Source of the DNA: Rikenellaceae bacterium
GTDB taxonomy: Bacteria; Bacteroidota; Bacteroidia; Bacteroidales; Rikenellaceae
Reading direction: 5' to 3'
Assembly (NCBI GenBank): GCA_015059715.1
Contig: SUZV01000006.1
Span: 52,491 to 116,490, forward strand
Length of the DNA: 64,000 nt
Part shown: positions 15,130 through 23,797 of the stretch, one piece after another
How the letters are laid out: each line of letters begins with the position of its first letter
Position numbering within the stretch: the stretch's first letter is position 1
The notes under the pieces: generated by a model
The model's input: only the letters and a program-made list of their open reading frames with translations
What the model was told of the DNA's origin: nothing
Database searches by the model: none
Translations under genes and position numbers: made by a program

Positions 15130-16188
15130 CTACAACACATCCTCCGAGGGGTGGTTCTTAAGGGCCATACAACACATATTGTAGAGCAGACGCGAGGCGA
15201 TGGCCGCATCGGTCTTATCCTCCATATCGGGCACCACCTCCGTAAGGTCGAAGCCCACAATCCTACGTCCCGAATCTACAACCCTGCCCAAGAGGTAGAC
15301 AACCTCGGGGAAGCGAAGACCTCCAGCAACCTGGGTACCCGTATGTGGCGAGCACTCTATAGTCAGGCCATCGATATCCAACGACACGTAGACATTCTGG
15401 GGCAGCTCGGCAACAATATCGTCACATAGCGTAGACCAGTTGACACCCTCGAAGTGCTTAGACCATATCATCTGGCCCGTAAAGAGGCGAATCCTATCAT
15501 CGGCCATAGCCCTCTCCCACTCACGAGGCGTGAAGGCACGAACACCGACACCCACAACGCGCTCAACACCCTCGATATCGCGCAAGACGTTGTGCATAAT
15601 AGAGGCATGCGAGTGGTCGAAGCCATTATGCTGCTCGCGCAGGTCACAGCTCGAATCGATATGTAGGATGCCTATCTTCGAGTGTCGCTCTGCAACAGCA
15701 CGTATATGGCCATAGGCCGTAGACTGGTCACCCCCGACAAGTCCCACAATCTTGCCCATATCGAGCCACTGCTTCGACTGGGCGTAAATCTTCTCGTTGA
15801 CAAGGGCCGAGGCCTCGTTGACGCGCTTAAGGCGACGCTCACGCGACACAATATCCAAAGCACTGAGCACCGAGCCACTATCGTGCTTGATGACGCGCTC
15901 GGCATCGGAGCGTAGGTGGTGCGACATATCCTGAATAGTGTAGTCCACAGGTGCTGTGGCTATACCCTTGCGATAGCTGTAGGGGGCCATGGGCTCGAAA
16001 AAGTCGACACTACGCGAGGCCTCGATGATAGCATCGGGAGCATAGGAGCTACCACCACGCTGTGCTACGGTGGTGTCCCAGGGCGCAGAGATAAGCACCA
16101 AGGCCGCCTCCTCGGGACTGAGGGGGATGCCGAAATAGTTACCATTATCGGGTATCGCACCATTCGGGTCGAACTTCTTATCCGCCAT
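15130..16188 (-). CDS. Arginase/agmatinase/formimidoylglutamase-fold protein with altered metal site
   Basis: 352 residues with the whole ureohydrolase fold. The family metal ligands normally come from GGDH, DAHxD and SxDxD. Here they read GGDQS (Gln155), IDSSCDLR (Asp178, Ser180, Asp182) and SLDIDG (Asp271, Asp273): both bridging or terminal His are replaced while all four Asp remain. Other segments are intact (HSHASIMHNV, DLTEVVPDMEDKTDAAIASR). Close Bacteroidales relatives, as I recall them, have GGDHS and IDAHCDLR. The protein may therefore bind one metal, use another chemistry, or be non-enzymatic. Agmatinase and formimidoylglutamase cannot be separated here. Confidence 0.8.
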   Translation of the reverse strand: MADKKFDPNGAIPDNGNYFGIPLSPEEAALVLISAPWDTTVAQRGGSSYAPDAIIEASRSVDFFEPMAPYSYRKGIATAPVDYTIQDMSHHLRSDAERVIKHDSGSVLSALDIVSRERRLKRVNEASALVNEKIYAQSKQWLDMGKIVGLVGGDQSTAYGHIRAVAERHSKIGILHIDSSCDLREQHNGFDHSHASIMHNVLRDIEGVERVVGVGVRAFTPREWERAMADDRIRLFTGQMIWSKHFEGVNWSTLCDDIVAELPQNVYVSLDIDGLTIECSPHTGTQVAGGLRFPEVVYLLGRVVDSGRRIVGFDLTEVVPDMEDKTDAAIASRLLYNMCCMALKNHPSEDVL

Positions 16189-16436
16189 ACTCTTAAATAG
16201 AAATCATTCAACACTTTATGACCACCGTATCACCCTACGACACTATGTCGCGCGACAAAATGGCATAACACATAAAAATAACACGCAAAAATAGTATTTT
16301 TTTTGGAGATTATCACTATATTTGCTAAAAATTTAGACAAACATCTGAACACACAACACAAGCATCTGAGATATAGGCCACTTGCGATAAATAACTTACT
16401 GGATAATTTGTAAACCGCCCTTTTAAGCCCCCTCGT

Positions 16437-17435
16437 ATGAAGGTTATTATTGATAGCGCAATACCATACATCGGCAATATCCTCGACCCCTATGCCGAGG
16501 TAATTCGCATGGCTGGAAGCGAGATTACTGCCACAAGCCTACGCGATGCCGAGGCCCTAATCGTAAGGACACGAACTCGCGTAGATAGAGCACTGCTGGA
16601 GGGTAGCCGCATAGAGTTCGTAGCCACAGCAACCATCGGGCGCGACCACATAGATGAAGCCTACTGCAAAAGTCACGGCATCGAGCTATGCTCGGCACCT
16701 GGATGCAATGCTCGTGGCGTGTTGCAGTGGGTAGCTGCGGCACTGCGCCACATAACCACTGTGGATAACAGACCTCCCGAGGAGTACACCTTAGGCGTTG
16801 TGGGCGTAGGCAACGTAGGCTCGCTCGTAGCACACTACGCACGACTCTGGGGCTTTCGGGTCTTAGAGTGCGACCCTCCGCGACAACTGCGCGAGGGTGG
16901 ACTGTTCTACCCTATAGACTACATAGCTCGCTCGGCAGATATCATCACCCTACACACCCCATTAGATAGCACCACGCACCACTATGTCGATGCCTCGCTA
17001 TTAGAGCTTATGCGCCCCGAGGCCACGATAATAAACGCCTCGCGTGGTGGCGTGGTAGACAACCACGCGGTGGCCGACTCTATGCATCGCTATATTTTTG
17101 ATGTGTGGGAGAGTGAGCCTAACGTGCCGAGTGACATCCTCCAGCGTGCCGAGCTCGCCACGCCCCACATAGCAGGGTATACCATAGAGGGTAAGGCCAA
17201 CGCCACTGCAATGAGCATAAGGGCTTTAGCACGACACTTTGGACTACCTCTAAACGACTGGTATCCCGAGGGTTTGAAACCCACGCAGCCACGCGACATC
17301 AGCTGGCAGGAGATGTGTGATACCATATCCGACTATATCGACATTGAGGCCATAACTCGACATCTTAAGAGCCACTCTGCCGACTTCGAGGCCATACGCA
17401 ACCACCCCACCTCGCTACGAGAGGAGTACTTTTAG
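16437..17435 (+). CDS. pdxB: Erythronate-4-phosphate dehydrogenase
   Basis: 332 residues, a D-isomer-specific 2-hydroxyacid dehydrogenase that oxidises 4-phosphoerythronate in the DXP-dependent route to pyridoxal phosphate. The N-terminus MKVIIDSAIPYIGNILDPYA and VATATIGRDHIDEAYC are typical of PdxB, as is CNARGVLQWVAAAL. The NAD-binding glycine loop is GVVGVGNVGSLVA. Catalytic Arg is in INASRGGVVD, Glu in DVWESEPNV and His in LATPHIAGYTIEGKA. The C-terminal PdxB dimerisation region is present but shortish. It stands alone on the plus strand, divergent from the arginase-fold gene. Confidence 0.95.
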   Translation: MKVIIDSAIPYIGNILDPYAEVIRMAGSEITATSLRDAEALIVRTRTRVDRALLEGSRIEFVATATIGRDHIDEAYCKSHGIELCSAPGCNARGVLQWVAAALRHITTVDNRPPEEYTLGVVGVGNVGSLVAHYARLWGFRVLECDPPRQLREGGLFYPIDYIARSADIITLHTPLDSTTHHYVDASLLELMRPEATIINASRGGVVDNHAVADSMHRYIFDVWESEPNVPSDILQRAELATPHIAGYTIEGKANATAMSIRALARHFGLPLNDWYPEGLKPTQPRDISWQEMCDTISDYIDIEAITRHLKSHSADFEAIRNHPTSLREEYF

Positions 17436-17489
17436 GAAGATACCATATCTGAGAGGGGAGGATGAGGGTGAATAACTCGCAAGCCTTAA

Positions 17490-18392
17490 CTACAGGCTGC
17501 CGATGGCCAATAGAGCCATACCCACAAGGATAAGGATAAGGTCTACAACCTTAGAGCCCACATTACGCTCGCCAAAGAGCAGCACACCACAGACAAAGGT
17601 CACAAGGACCGAGCTACGTCGCAAAAGAGAGACCACAGCAATCATCGAACCCTCCATATCGAGAGCGTGGTAGTAGAAGTAGTCAGCCGCAGCAACAAAG
17701 AGGGTTATAAGAGGTATTGTCCACCGCCAGCGAAACACCTCTGTTGCGCGCTTTGGATACCACACAACAAGGGCCACAACGCTCATCATAGCTAACTGAT
17801 AGACTCCAAACCAGCTCTGCACAAAGAGCGGAGCGAGGGAGTGAGCCGTGATGATATACTTGTCGTAGAGTCCACTTATGGCACCGAGCAACATCGCCGC
17901 AAAGAGAGCCCACACATGGCGGCTACGCACAAAATCAATACTCTCGCTACGGCTCGACCTACTGAGCAGGTAGAGCGACACGATGGTGAGTAGCACACCA
18001 CCCCACTGCCACACGTTCAGCCGCTCGCCAAAGAGCAACATAGCACCCAGCAGCACAACTACGGGGCGCGTAGCATTTACCGGGCCGACGATAGTCAGCG
18101 GCAGGTGCTTAATAGCGTAGTATCCACATAACCACGATGACAGAGTTATAAAGGCCTTAAGGGCGACCAACAGATGGTCACCAACATCGCCCCTTGTCGA
18201 TGCAAAAGGGCCATCACGAAAGAGGCCCAACGACAGCTCGGCATCGAGGATGACAGGCAGAAAGAGCAGCGTGGCAAAGAGCGTATTTAGCAGCAACACA
18301 GGGATGACAGCATTACCAGCCAATGATTGCTTCTTGGCCACATCGTAGAGACCCAATAGAATGGCCGATACTAAGGCTGCCACCACCCACAT
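17490..18392 (-). CDS. EamA/DMT-superfamily transporter
   Basis: 300 residues with ten predicted membrane helices in two five-helix EamA halves (about 1-135 and 155-298). The halves meet the usual pattern, for example LPLTIVGPVNATRPVVVLLG and GSMIAVVSLLRRSSVLVTFV before the last helices of each repeat. Substrate unknown; the family exports amino acids and other metabolites or carries sugar-linked lipids. It follows the UbiA-like gene after 2 bp and is the last gene of the minus-strand operon that begins near 20176. Confidence 0.88.
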   Translation of the reverse strand: MWVVAALVSAILLGLYDVAKKQSLAGNAVIPVLLLNTLFATLLFLPVILDAELSLGLFRDGPFASTRGDVGDHLLVALKAFITLSSWLCGYYAIKHLPLTIVGPVNATRPVVVLLGAMLLFGERLNVWQWGGVLLTIVSLYLLSRSSRSESIDFVRSRHVWALFAAMLLGAISGLYDKYIITAHSLAPLFVQSWFGVYQLAMMSVVALVVWYPKRATEVFRWRWTIPLITLFVAAADYFYYHALDMEGSMIAVVSLLRRSSVLVTFVCGVLLFGERNVGSKVVDLILILVGMALLAIGSL

Positions 18393-18394
18393 AG

Positions 18395-19264
18395 CTATCC
18401 GTAGATTATGAGGTTAGCGATAAGCGAGATGGCCAACGACATGCTTGCCAAGGCGTTGAACGTACCAAAGGCAATGCCTATATTGCGCTGGCGCGTAGGG
18501 GTGACGATATAGTGCTCCGAGGCTACGATAATGGTAAAGAGTCCACATCCAACGTATAGCAGCCACGAGAGCGGCTGATAGGTGGCGTACCAAAGTAGCA
18601 GAGCTATACTCGCTGCATGGAGCAGAGCACTGATAGTAAGCGACACTGAGGCCGAAAAACGGGCAGGAATAGAGTGTAGACCACGACTCCTATCAAAGGA
18701 GGCATCCTGCAGGGCATAGATAATATCGAAGCCTGCGCACCACGTCATCACAATGAGGGCCAGGAGTATAGATTCGAGTGTTATACTCCCCACTACGGCT
18801 ATCGTAGCACCCACAGGAGCTATGCCGAGCGAAAGACCGAGGACCAAGTGAGCAAGGGCCGTAAAGCGTTTGCAGTAGCTATAGAACATCACCACCGCAA
18901 GAGCTACGGGGGAGAGGTAGCCACACAGAGGGTTGATGGTGGCTGCTACAACGACAAAGAGCAGAGCATTTATCACAACAAAGGTCACAGCACCGTGTGC
19001 CGACACCCTCCCTGCTGGAATCTCGCGGTCGCGCGTGCGAGGGTTCTCGGCATCTATAACCCTGTCGGCCCAGCGGTTGAAGCCCATAGCCACGTTACGC
19101 GCAAAAACCATACATCCGATAACCTGCAACAGCAGTAGCCACAACTCATCACTCTCCCTCGCACCCTCGACCCACGCATAGGTGAAGGCCAACAGCGCAA
19201 AGGGCATAGCGAATATCGTATGCGAGAACTTAACAAGCCTAAGATAATCTACAAATACACTCAT
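18395..19264 (-). CDS. UbiA-family polyprenyltransferase (menaquinone route, MqnP-like)
   Basis: 289 residues with eight to nine membrane helices. Both Asp-rich motifs of the UbiA family are present: FNRWADRVIDAENPRTRDRE (NxxxDxxxD) and LQDASFDRSRGLHSIP (DxxxD). The enzyme would join a polyprenyl chain to an aromatic acid. Bacteroidota make menaquinone rather than ubiquinone, and this sequence style (YxxQDxxFDRxxGLHSIP) resembles the UbiA-like enzyme assigned to the futalosine pathway (MqnP) more than classical MenA. That pathway inference is untested; no other mqn gene is in the window. Confidence 0.82.
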   Translation of the reverse strand: MSVFVDYLRLVKFSHTIFAMPFALLAFTYAWVEGARESDELWLLLLQVIGCMVFARNVAMGFNRWADRVIDAENPRTRDREIPAGRVSAHGAVTFVVINALLFVVVAATINPLCGYLSPVALAVVMFYSYCKRFTALAHLVLGLSLGIAPVGATIAVVGSITLESILLALIVMTWCAGFDIIYALQDASFDRSRGLHSIPARFSASVSLTISALLHAASIALLLWYATYQPLSWLLYVGCGLFTIIVASEHYIVTPTRQRNIGIAFGTFNALASMSLAISLIANLIIYG

Positions 19265-19270
19265 ACATCT

Positions 19271-19690
19271 CTACTTTTCAACATCCGTAAGCTCCCTTTC
19301 GAGCACCTCCATGAGCCACTGTGGAGCACGCTGAGGGCGACGTGTGGTCTTATCTATAAAGCCTAAGGTTGTCATTCCTGTGGCTATATCGCGGCCATCC
19401 TCGCCACGTATCTCATAGCGGAAGGTCATACGCGCCTTAGGTAGCTCATCGACAATGGCACGTACCGTGATAAGCTCGTCGTAGTAGGCTGGCATACGAT
19501 ACTTAACCTGCACCTCGACAATAGGCATCATCACGCCACGTCGCTCCATCTCGGCATATGTAAGACCTACGGCACGTAGCCACTCAGTCCTTGCCACCTC
19601 AAAGAACTTGATGTAATTCGAGTGGTGGACTATACCCATCTGGTCGGTGTGGTGATACTCCACACGTATCTTGGCATCAAAACTATTCAT
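19271..19690 (-). CDS. Acyl-CoA thioesterase, YbgC/FadM-like hotdog protein
   Basis: 139 residues of the 4HBT hotdog fold. The active-site helix region reads VEYHHTDQMGIVHHSNYIKF, with the catalytic Asp and the HxNYxxFFExAR pattern (EVARTEWLR). Likely hydrolyses short or aromatic acyl-CoA. It is sandwiched between DUF4293 (21 bp upstream) and the UbiA-like gene (6 bp downstream); in a menaquinone context a DHNA-CoA-like thioesterase role is conceivable but would conflict with a futalosine route. Confidence 0.85.
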   Translation of the reverse strand: MNSFDAKIRVEYHHTDQMGIVHHSNYIKFFEVARTEWLRAVGLTYAEMERRGVMMPIVEVQVKYRMPAYYDELITVRAIVDELPKARMTFRYEIRGEDGRDIATGMTTLGFIDKTTRRPQRAPQWLMEVLERELTDVEK

Positions 19691-19711
19691 ATCGCAACTA
19701 TGTTTTTATCG

Positions 19712-20176
19712 TTAACGTATACGGTCCAACGAGCGCACCAACATCTCATCCTTGAACGTTGCACGTGCCGCCATAAGGCTAAAGGGTATGGCCACAAGGG
19801 GCATTATCGCTGCCCAGCCGATATGTCGGTGTACAACCTCGGCATCCTCCAAGGCATTGGCCCCAGCGAGCCAGAAATAGATGCCCATAAAGAGTATAGT
19901 ACCGAGAAGTAGCACAAGCTCTACGGCACAAAGCCTTACCTGCAACATACGATTCTTAAATAGGAAGATAGTGACAAATGGAAGCACTGCACTAAGGGTC
20001 ATAACTATGCCCATCCATAGCGTTGACTGCGAATCGAGAGCCGAGGACAAAGCATAGGCATCGAGGGTATATACCTCGCCATTAGCGGTGGTAAACGTAG
20101 CGATAGGCACGCAGAGAGCAACGACCATAAGAGCCGTCACAGCAAGCATGTATAGTGTTTGAATACGTTGAATCAT
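19712..20176 (-). CDS. DUF4293 four-helix membrane protein
   Basis: 154 residues from the ATG at 20176, which gives MIQRIQTLYMLAVTALMVVA, the typical DUF4293 N-terminus; an upstream in-frame ATG would add 14 hydrophilic residues and is not favoured. Four hydrophobic helices. DUF4293 is found almost only in Bacteroidota and has no known function. First gene of the operon continuing into the thioesterase, UbiA and EamA genes. Confidence 0.88.
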   Translation of the reverse strand: MIQRIQTLYMLAVTALMVVALCVPIATFTTANGEVYTLDAYALSSALDSQSTLWMGIVMTLSAVLPFVTIFLFKNRMLQVRLCAVELVLLLGTILFMGIYFWLAGANALEDAEVVHRHIGWAAIMPLVAIPFSLMAARATFKDEMLVRSLDRIR

Positions 20177-20252
20177 AGTTAACTCCGTTTTTATAGTTTT
20201 TAAATTAGTTTTTATCAATAATCTCTCCTCGCAGAGATATTTACGCTAAGCT

Positions 20253-21218
20253 CTAATCATCCATCCTCTTATCAATAAGGTAGTGGTTGCGCTCCGTCGA
20301 GCGGCGGTTAATCATCTCGCCAAGGAAGCCTGCCAAGAAGAGCTGCACACCGAGGATTATGGCCAAGAGTGCCAAGTAGAACATCGGCTGCTCGGTCACA
20401 CCACGCCACGCAAGACCACTAAACTGCGCACATAGCTTGTCGACAATAATCCACACCGCCGTAATGCCACCGAAGAGGAACATCAGCGTACCTAATCCCC
20501 CAAAGAGGTACATAGGCGAGCGTCCGAAGCGCGACATAAACGACACAGAGATAAGGTCGAGGTATCCCTTAACCATTCGCTCGATGCCAAACTTCGACTT
20601 TCCATACTTACGCTCGTGGTGCTGCACCACCTTCTCGCCTATACGCCTAAAGCCTGCATGCTTGGCGAGGATTGGGATATATCGATGCATCTCGCCATAC
20701 ACCTCGATGCTCTTTACCACCTTACGACGATAGGCCTTAAGTCCGCAGTTAAAGTCGTGTAGCTTGATACCCGACATCAGGCGTGCCGTAAAGTTAAAGA
20801 ACTTGCTGGGCCACCTCTTACCCACTGGGTCATAACGCTTTCGCTTCCATCCCGAGACAAGGTCGTAGCCCTCTTCGAGAATCATACGACGCATCTCGGG
20901 AATCTCGTCTGGCGAGTCCTGCAGGTCGGCATCCATAGTAAATACCACCTCGCCACGAGCCATATCGAAACCGCAGTATAGAGCTGCCGACTTACCATAG
21001 TTACGCATAAAGCTTATGGCACGAATCTCTGGATAGGCGGCCTTAAGCTCCTCTATTACGCGCCACGACTCGTCTGTCGAGCCATCGTCGACAAATATTA
21101 TCTCACAAGAGATATCTCTCTCGGTCACTACGCGCCTAATCCACGCCACAAGCTCGGGCAACGATTCGGCCTCGTTATATAGCGGTACAACAACCGAGAT
21201 ATCAAGTTTTTTGTTCAT
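20253..21218 (-). CDS. Family 2 glycosyltransferase, polyprenyl-phosphate (DPM/GtrB) type
   Basis: 321 residues. GT-A domain at about 1-235 with VVVPLYNEAESLPELVAWI, FVDDGSTDESW, FMRNYGKSAALYCGFD and the metal-binding DxD in FTMDADLQDSPDEIP. Two C-terminal membrane helices (about 240-310) are typical of enzymes that transfer a sugar from a nucleotide donor to undecaprenyl phosphate. Homologues modify cell-surface glycans or lipid A. The gene lies 37 bp downstream of the DUF4199 gene, a common pairing in this phylum. Confidence 0.92.
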   Translation of the reverse strand: MNKKLDISVVVPLYNEAESLPELVAWIRRVVTERDISCEIIFVDDGSTDESWRVIEELKAAYPEIRAISFMRNYGKSAALYCGFDMARGEVVFTMDADLQDSPDEIPEMRRMILEEGYDLVSGWKRKRYDPVGKRWPSKFFNFTARLMSGIKLHDFNCGLKAYRRKVVKSIEVYGEMHRYIPILAKHAGFRRIGEKVVQHHERKYGKSKFGIERMVKGYLDLISVSFMSRFGRSPMYLFGGLGTLMFLFGGITAVWIIVDKLCAQFSGLAWRGVTEQPMFYLALLAIILGVQLFLAGFLGEMINRRSTERNHYLIDKRMDD

Positions 21219-21255
21219 ACTCTAATTTTGCAACCAGCAACGGTTGGGTTCACAG

Positions 21256-21825
21256 TTAGTTAACAGCAGGACGCTTTATCGCTGCTGCAATGATAAGTCC
21301 TGGGATACCTCCCACTAAGATGTAGTGCGAAAACGATGAGAAGAGGCTCTGGAGCATCGTGGGCTGCACAGCCGAGCGTATGACGTGTATCATCTCGTCA
21401 AATATGGCAAGCTCACCAGCACCTATACCCATACCCAGATACATCTCCTTAAGTTGCTCAAGACGCTCTACGTTACCCACGATGTAGGCATCGTAACCCA
21501 TAGCCGAGATAAAGAGCGTGTCGCCAACACCTACGATGATGCCTCCCAACATCGATATTAGCAATATGTATGACAGAGCCGACGAGTAGCTAAAGCCAAG
21601 CTGAGGGTCTGTAGCCTCGCGACGACGGCGTGTAAAGCGCACCAACAGCCACACGAAGAGTATGTAGGACAAGAGCCACTCTCCGAAGTAGACGAGCACG
21701 GCATTTCCAAGGCTGAGGTCACTGTAGACAAGGATGTAACGCTCGAAGATATGCGATAGTGCCATAACTATACCTAAGATAGCTCCCGAGCGTAACACAT
21801 CGTACCAAAAATCTTTACTATTCAT
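21256..21825 (-). CDS. DUF4199 membrane protein
   Basis: 189 residues with four hydrophobic helices (about 12-32, 40-62, 80-105, 155-182). The N-terminus NSKDFWYDVLRSGAILGIVM and the ~60-residue non-membrane stretch between helices 3 and 4 fit DUF4199, a Bacteroidota family of unknown function. It is placed between mltG and the GT2 gene and probably cotranscribed with both (25 bp after mltG, 37 bp before GT2). Confidence 0.82.
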   Translation of the reverse strand: MNSKDFWYDVLRSGAILGIVMALSHIFERYILVYSDLSLGNAVLVYFGEWLLSYILFVWLLVRFTRRRREATDPQLGFSYSSALSYILLISMLGGIIVGVGDTLFISAMGYDAYIVGNVERLEQLKEMYLGMGIGAGELAIFDEMIHVIRSAVQPTMLQSLFSSFSHYILVGGIPGLIIAAAIKRPAVN

Positions 21826-21850
21826 AATATCAATAATTTTTCACTATTAT

Positions 21851-22867
21851 CTATCGAATATTTAACCTATCGAGTGCGCGGTGATACTCCGCTGCATTTC
21901 TATTGTGCTCACTGAGTGTGCGCGCAAAGTTGTGGCGACCATCCATCTCGGCACGAGCACAGAAGTAGAGATAGTTGTGCTCCTCATACTTAAGCACACC
22001 CTCGATAGCCGCCATATCGGGCATAGCGATAGGCGTGGGTGGCAGGCCTACGTTAATATAGGTATTGTATGGCGACTCTATGCTCTTATGCCTATCCAAT
22101 ACGCGCTTGATAGTAACATCGCCAGCAGCATACTTTAGCGTAGGGTCGGCCTGCAGGGGCATACCCATTCTCAGACGGTTAATATAGACACCTGCGATGC
22201 GAGCCATCTCCTCAGCGGCGTTAGTCTCCTCGTGGACTATAGAGGCTAACGTCATCACCTCGTATGGGGTTAGGCCCACCCTTTCGAGCTGCGTCTGTAT
22301 GTCGCTACGCGCCCAGTAGTTATCCGACTCACGCTTAAGGCGACGCACCAAGGCCTCGGGCGATATATCAGAGTACACCTCGTAGGTATTGGGTATAAAT
22401 ATCGAGAACATAGCCTCGGCCGAGTCGAAACCGAGCTCGGCGATAAGCTCCTCGCTACGCAATGCACCGATAATAGCCACCGAGTCGGCCTCTATCTGTC
22501 GCGCTATCTTACCTGCCAATATCTCGGGCGTGCGAGCATTATTTATCGTCAGGCGCACCGACTTATCGGCACCAAACTTAAGCGTGCGCGCCACCTCAAC
22601 TACGGTCATACCCTCAGTAAAGATGTACTTACCTGGCTCTATACCTCGGTCAAGGTCTATGCGCCTTGCATATATATCGAAGGCTACGGGGTAGGCTATC
22701 GACGACCTCACCTTAGCGACCATATCGTCGTAGCTCTCATCGGCCCTAAGGTGTACGGTGAAACGCTCCTCGACGGCCGAGCTACAAAACATATTATATA
22801 CCCAAACACCCGTAACTGACACTATTACAGCGACAACAAATAGTATAACAACAAATTTTCTCTTCAT
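21851..22867 (-). CDS. mltG: Endolytic peptidoglycan transglycosylase MltG
   Basis: 338 residues from the ATG at 22867. One N-terminal membrane helix (RKFVVILFVVAVIVSVTGVW), then a LysM-like and a YceG catalytic domain. The core is LASIVHEETN, whose second Glu aligns with the catalytic E218 of E. coli MltG; the first Glu of the usual IVExET is His here. GVYINRLRMGMPLQADPTLK and YNTYINVGLPPTPIAMPDM follow. MltG cleaves nascent glycan strands and sets their length. An in-frame start at 22972 lies inside the SRP RNA gene on the other strand and is rejected. Confidence 0.94.
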   Translation of the reverse strand: MKRKFVVILFVVAVIVSVTGVWVYNMFCSSAVEERFTVHLRADESYDDMVAKVRSSIAYPVAFDIYARRIDLDRGIEPGKYIFTEGMTVVEVARTLKFGADKSVRLTINNARTPEILAGKIARQIEADSVAIIGALRSEELIAELGFDSAEAMFSIFIPNTYEVYSDISPEALVRRLKRESDNYWARSDIQTQLERVGLTPYEVMTLASIVHEETNAAEEMARIAGVYINRLRMGMPLQADPTLKYAAGDVTIKRVLDRHKSIESPYNTYINVGLPPTPIAMPDMAAIEGVLKYEEHNYLYFCARAEMDGRHNFARTLSEHNRNAAEYHRALDRLNIR

Positions 22868-22880
22868 TTTTCCATTTTTT

Positions 22881-22911
22881 TTTGCAAAGATACAATTTTT
22901 TTGTACTTTTG
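22881..22911 (+). promoter_or_regulatory. Promoter of the SRP RNA gene
   Basis: TTTG at 22881-22884, a 19-bp spacer, and TACTTTTG at 22904-22911. The predicted start at about 22918 coincides with the first paired base of the SRP RNA. Confidence 0.85.
22885..22892 (-). promoter_or_regulatory. -7 element for mltG
   Basis: TATCTTTG on the minus strand, 18 bp before the mltG ATG. It overlaps the spacer of the divergent ffs promoter, so polymerase binding at the two may compete. Confidence 0.55.
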
Positions 22912-22916
22912 CACTC

Positions 22917-23012
22917 GGGTAAGTCTTATACGACCAGCTCCTGCAGAACCCCCCAGGCGAGGAATCGAGCAAGGGTATGCGGTTGTAGCGGTGCGATATA
23001 AGTAGCTTACCC
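22917..23012 (+). ncRNA. ffs: Signal recognition particle RNA (4.5S RNA)
   Basis: A ~96-nt hairpin RNA. The ends pair: GGGTAAG (22917-22923) with CTTACCC (23006-23012), then CTTATA with TATAAG. The apical domain IV reads CAGG-CGA-GGAA-UCG-AGCA, which is the invariant Ffh-binding pattern: the CAGG/AGCA symmetric loop, a short stem and a GGAA tetraloop. A T-run after 23012 is the terminator. The RNA assembles with Ffh and targets membrane proteins cotranslationally. A matched promoter lies directly upstream. Confidence 0.93.
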
Positions 23013-23022
23013 TCTTTTTTTT
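23013..23022 (+). terminator. T-run terminator of ffs
   Basis: TCTTTTTTTT follows the closing stem of the SRP RNA hairpin directly, so the RNA's own terminal stem plus this run act as intrinsic terminator. Confidence 0.75.
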
Positions 23023-23064
23023 ATACTTAGCAGAGGGCTAATCCCTACCGTTTTACCCCCCCCT

Positions 23065-23160
23065 TTTTTAGCTGTCATTTTTTAGTTATCCAATCTTTTT
23101 TTGGCAACCCTTTTTGGCTATCTTTTTTTTAGCTACCCCACCTTCTTTTAGCTCCTACTA
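23065..23160. repeat. Degenerate T-run/AGCT repeat patch
   Basis: Five or six quasi-repeats of ~17-24 bp, each a run of 5-8 T followed by AGCT, AGTT or GGC and a short C-rich segment. It fills the gap between ffs and the stop of the Yip1-like gene. Function unknown; it may be decayed terminator-like sequence. Confidence 0.4.
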
Positions 23161-23161
23161 T

Positions 23162-23785
23162 CTATACGCCACCCCCGGGGCTTAGCTGCGATAGCGTCAC
23201 TGTCGACAGCACAAAACCGACCACAAGGGCCACGATATAGAGGATGCGCGTAGTAGCATCAGAACGCTGCACCGAGCGACTAAAGGCGCAATAGCCCCAG
23301 AAGATATACCACGCCACGACCACCGCCACAACGACACTTAGCAGCGTGGCATAGAGAGGCTCCTGCGAGAAAGAGACTGCAACGTTGGACATATACGTCG
23401 AGTAGGCCACCCTATCGGTCACTATGCCTGGTACCATAAGCACCACTACGGGCCAGTGTGCAAAGAGCATACGCCCAAAGAGCTCTGTAATGGCCACCCT
23501 GCGGTTAATGGTCAGCGCAATAGCATAAATCGCCACGCACGACGTAATCCATAGCACCAAGGCATAGATAAGGTGCCACAATAGTGGTATATACCCCCAC
23601 GTATAGCTTATCAACGATGTTGGCACAAGAGAGAAGTGCCAACCTATTATCGCCCCAGCTATAAGCCACGCCAAACCCCACAGCAGAGCGTTATTCGTCG
23701 TTATGGTCGCAGGACGACGCACCAAACTCCTCAGATACTCACTCATCGTAGGCCTCGACCTACGCACTCTTATCTCCTCCGACAT
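23162..23785 (-). CDS. Yip1-like multi-pass membrane protein
   Basis: 207 residues with five hydrophobic helices after a basic N-terminus (RVRRSRPTMSEYLRSLVRR). The spacing and segments such as WHLIYALVLWITSCVAIYAI fit the YIP1/DUF1282 type of membrane protein, found in many Bacteroidota without known role. It lies 12 bp downstream of a beta-barrel gene and closes the TPR-barrel-Yip1 operon. Confidence 0.6.
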   Translation of the reverse strand: MSEEIRVRRSRPTMSEYLRSLVRRPATITTNNALLWGLAWLIAGAIIGWHFSLVPTSLISYTWGYIPLLWHLIYALVLWITSCVAIYAIALTINRRVAITELFGRMLFAHWPVVVLMVPGIVTDRVAYSTYMSNVAVSFSQEPLYATLLSVVVAVVVAWYIFWGYCAFSRSVQRSDATTRILYIVALVVGFVLSTVTLSQLSPGGGV

Positions 23786-23797
23786 AGTTACTATAGT

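Noticed and set aside
22868..22972. N-terminal extension of MltG
   Set aside because: It would overlap the SRP RNA gene and its promoter; the internal ATG starts directly before the membrane anchor.
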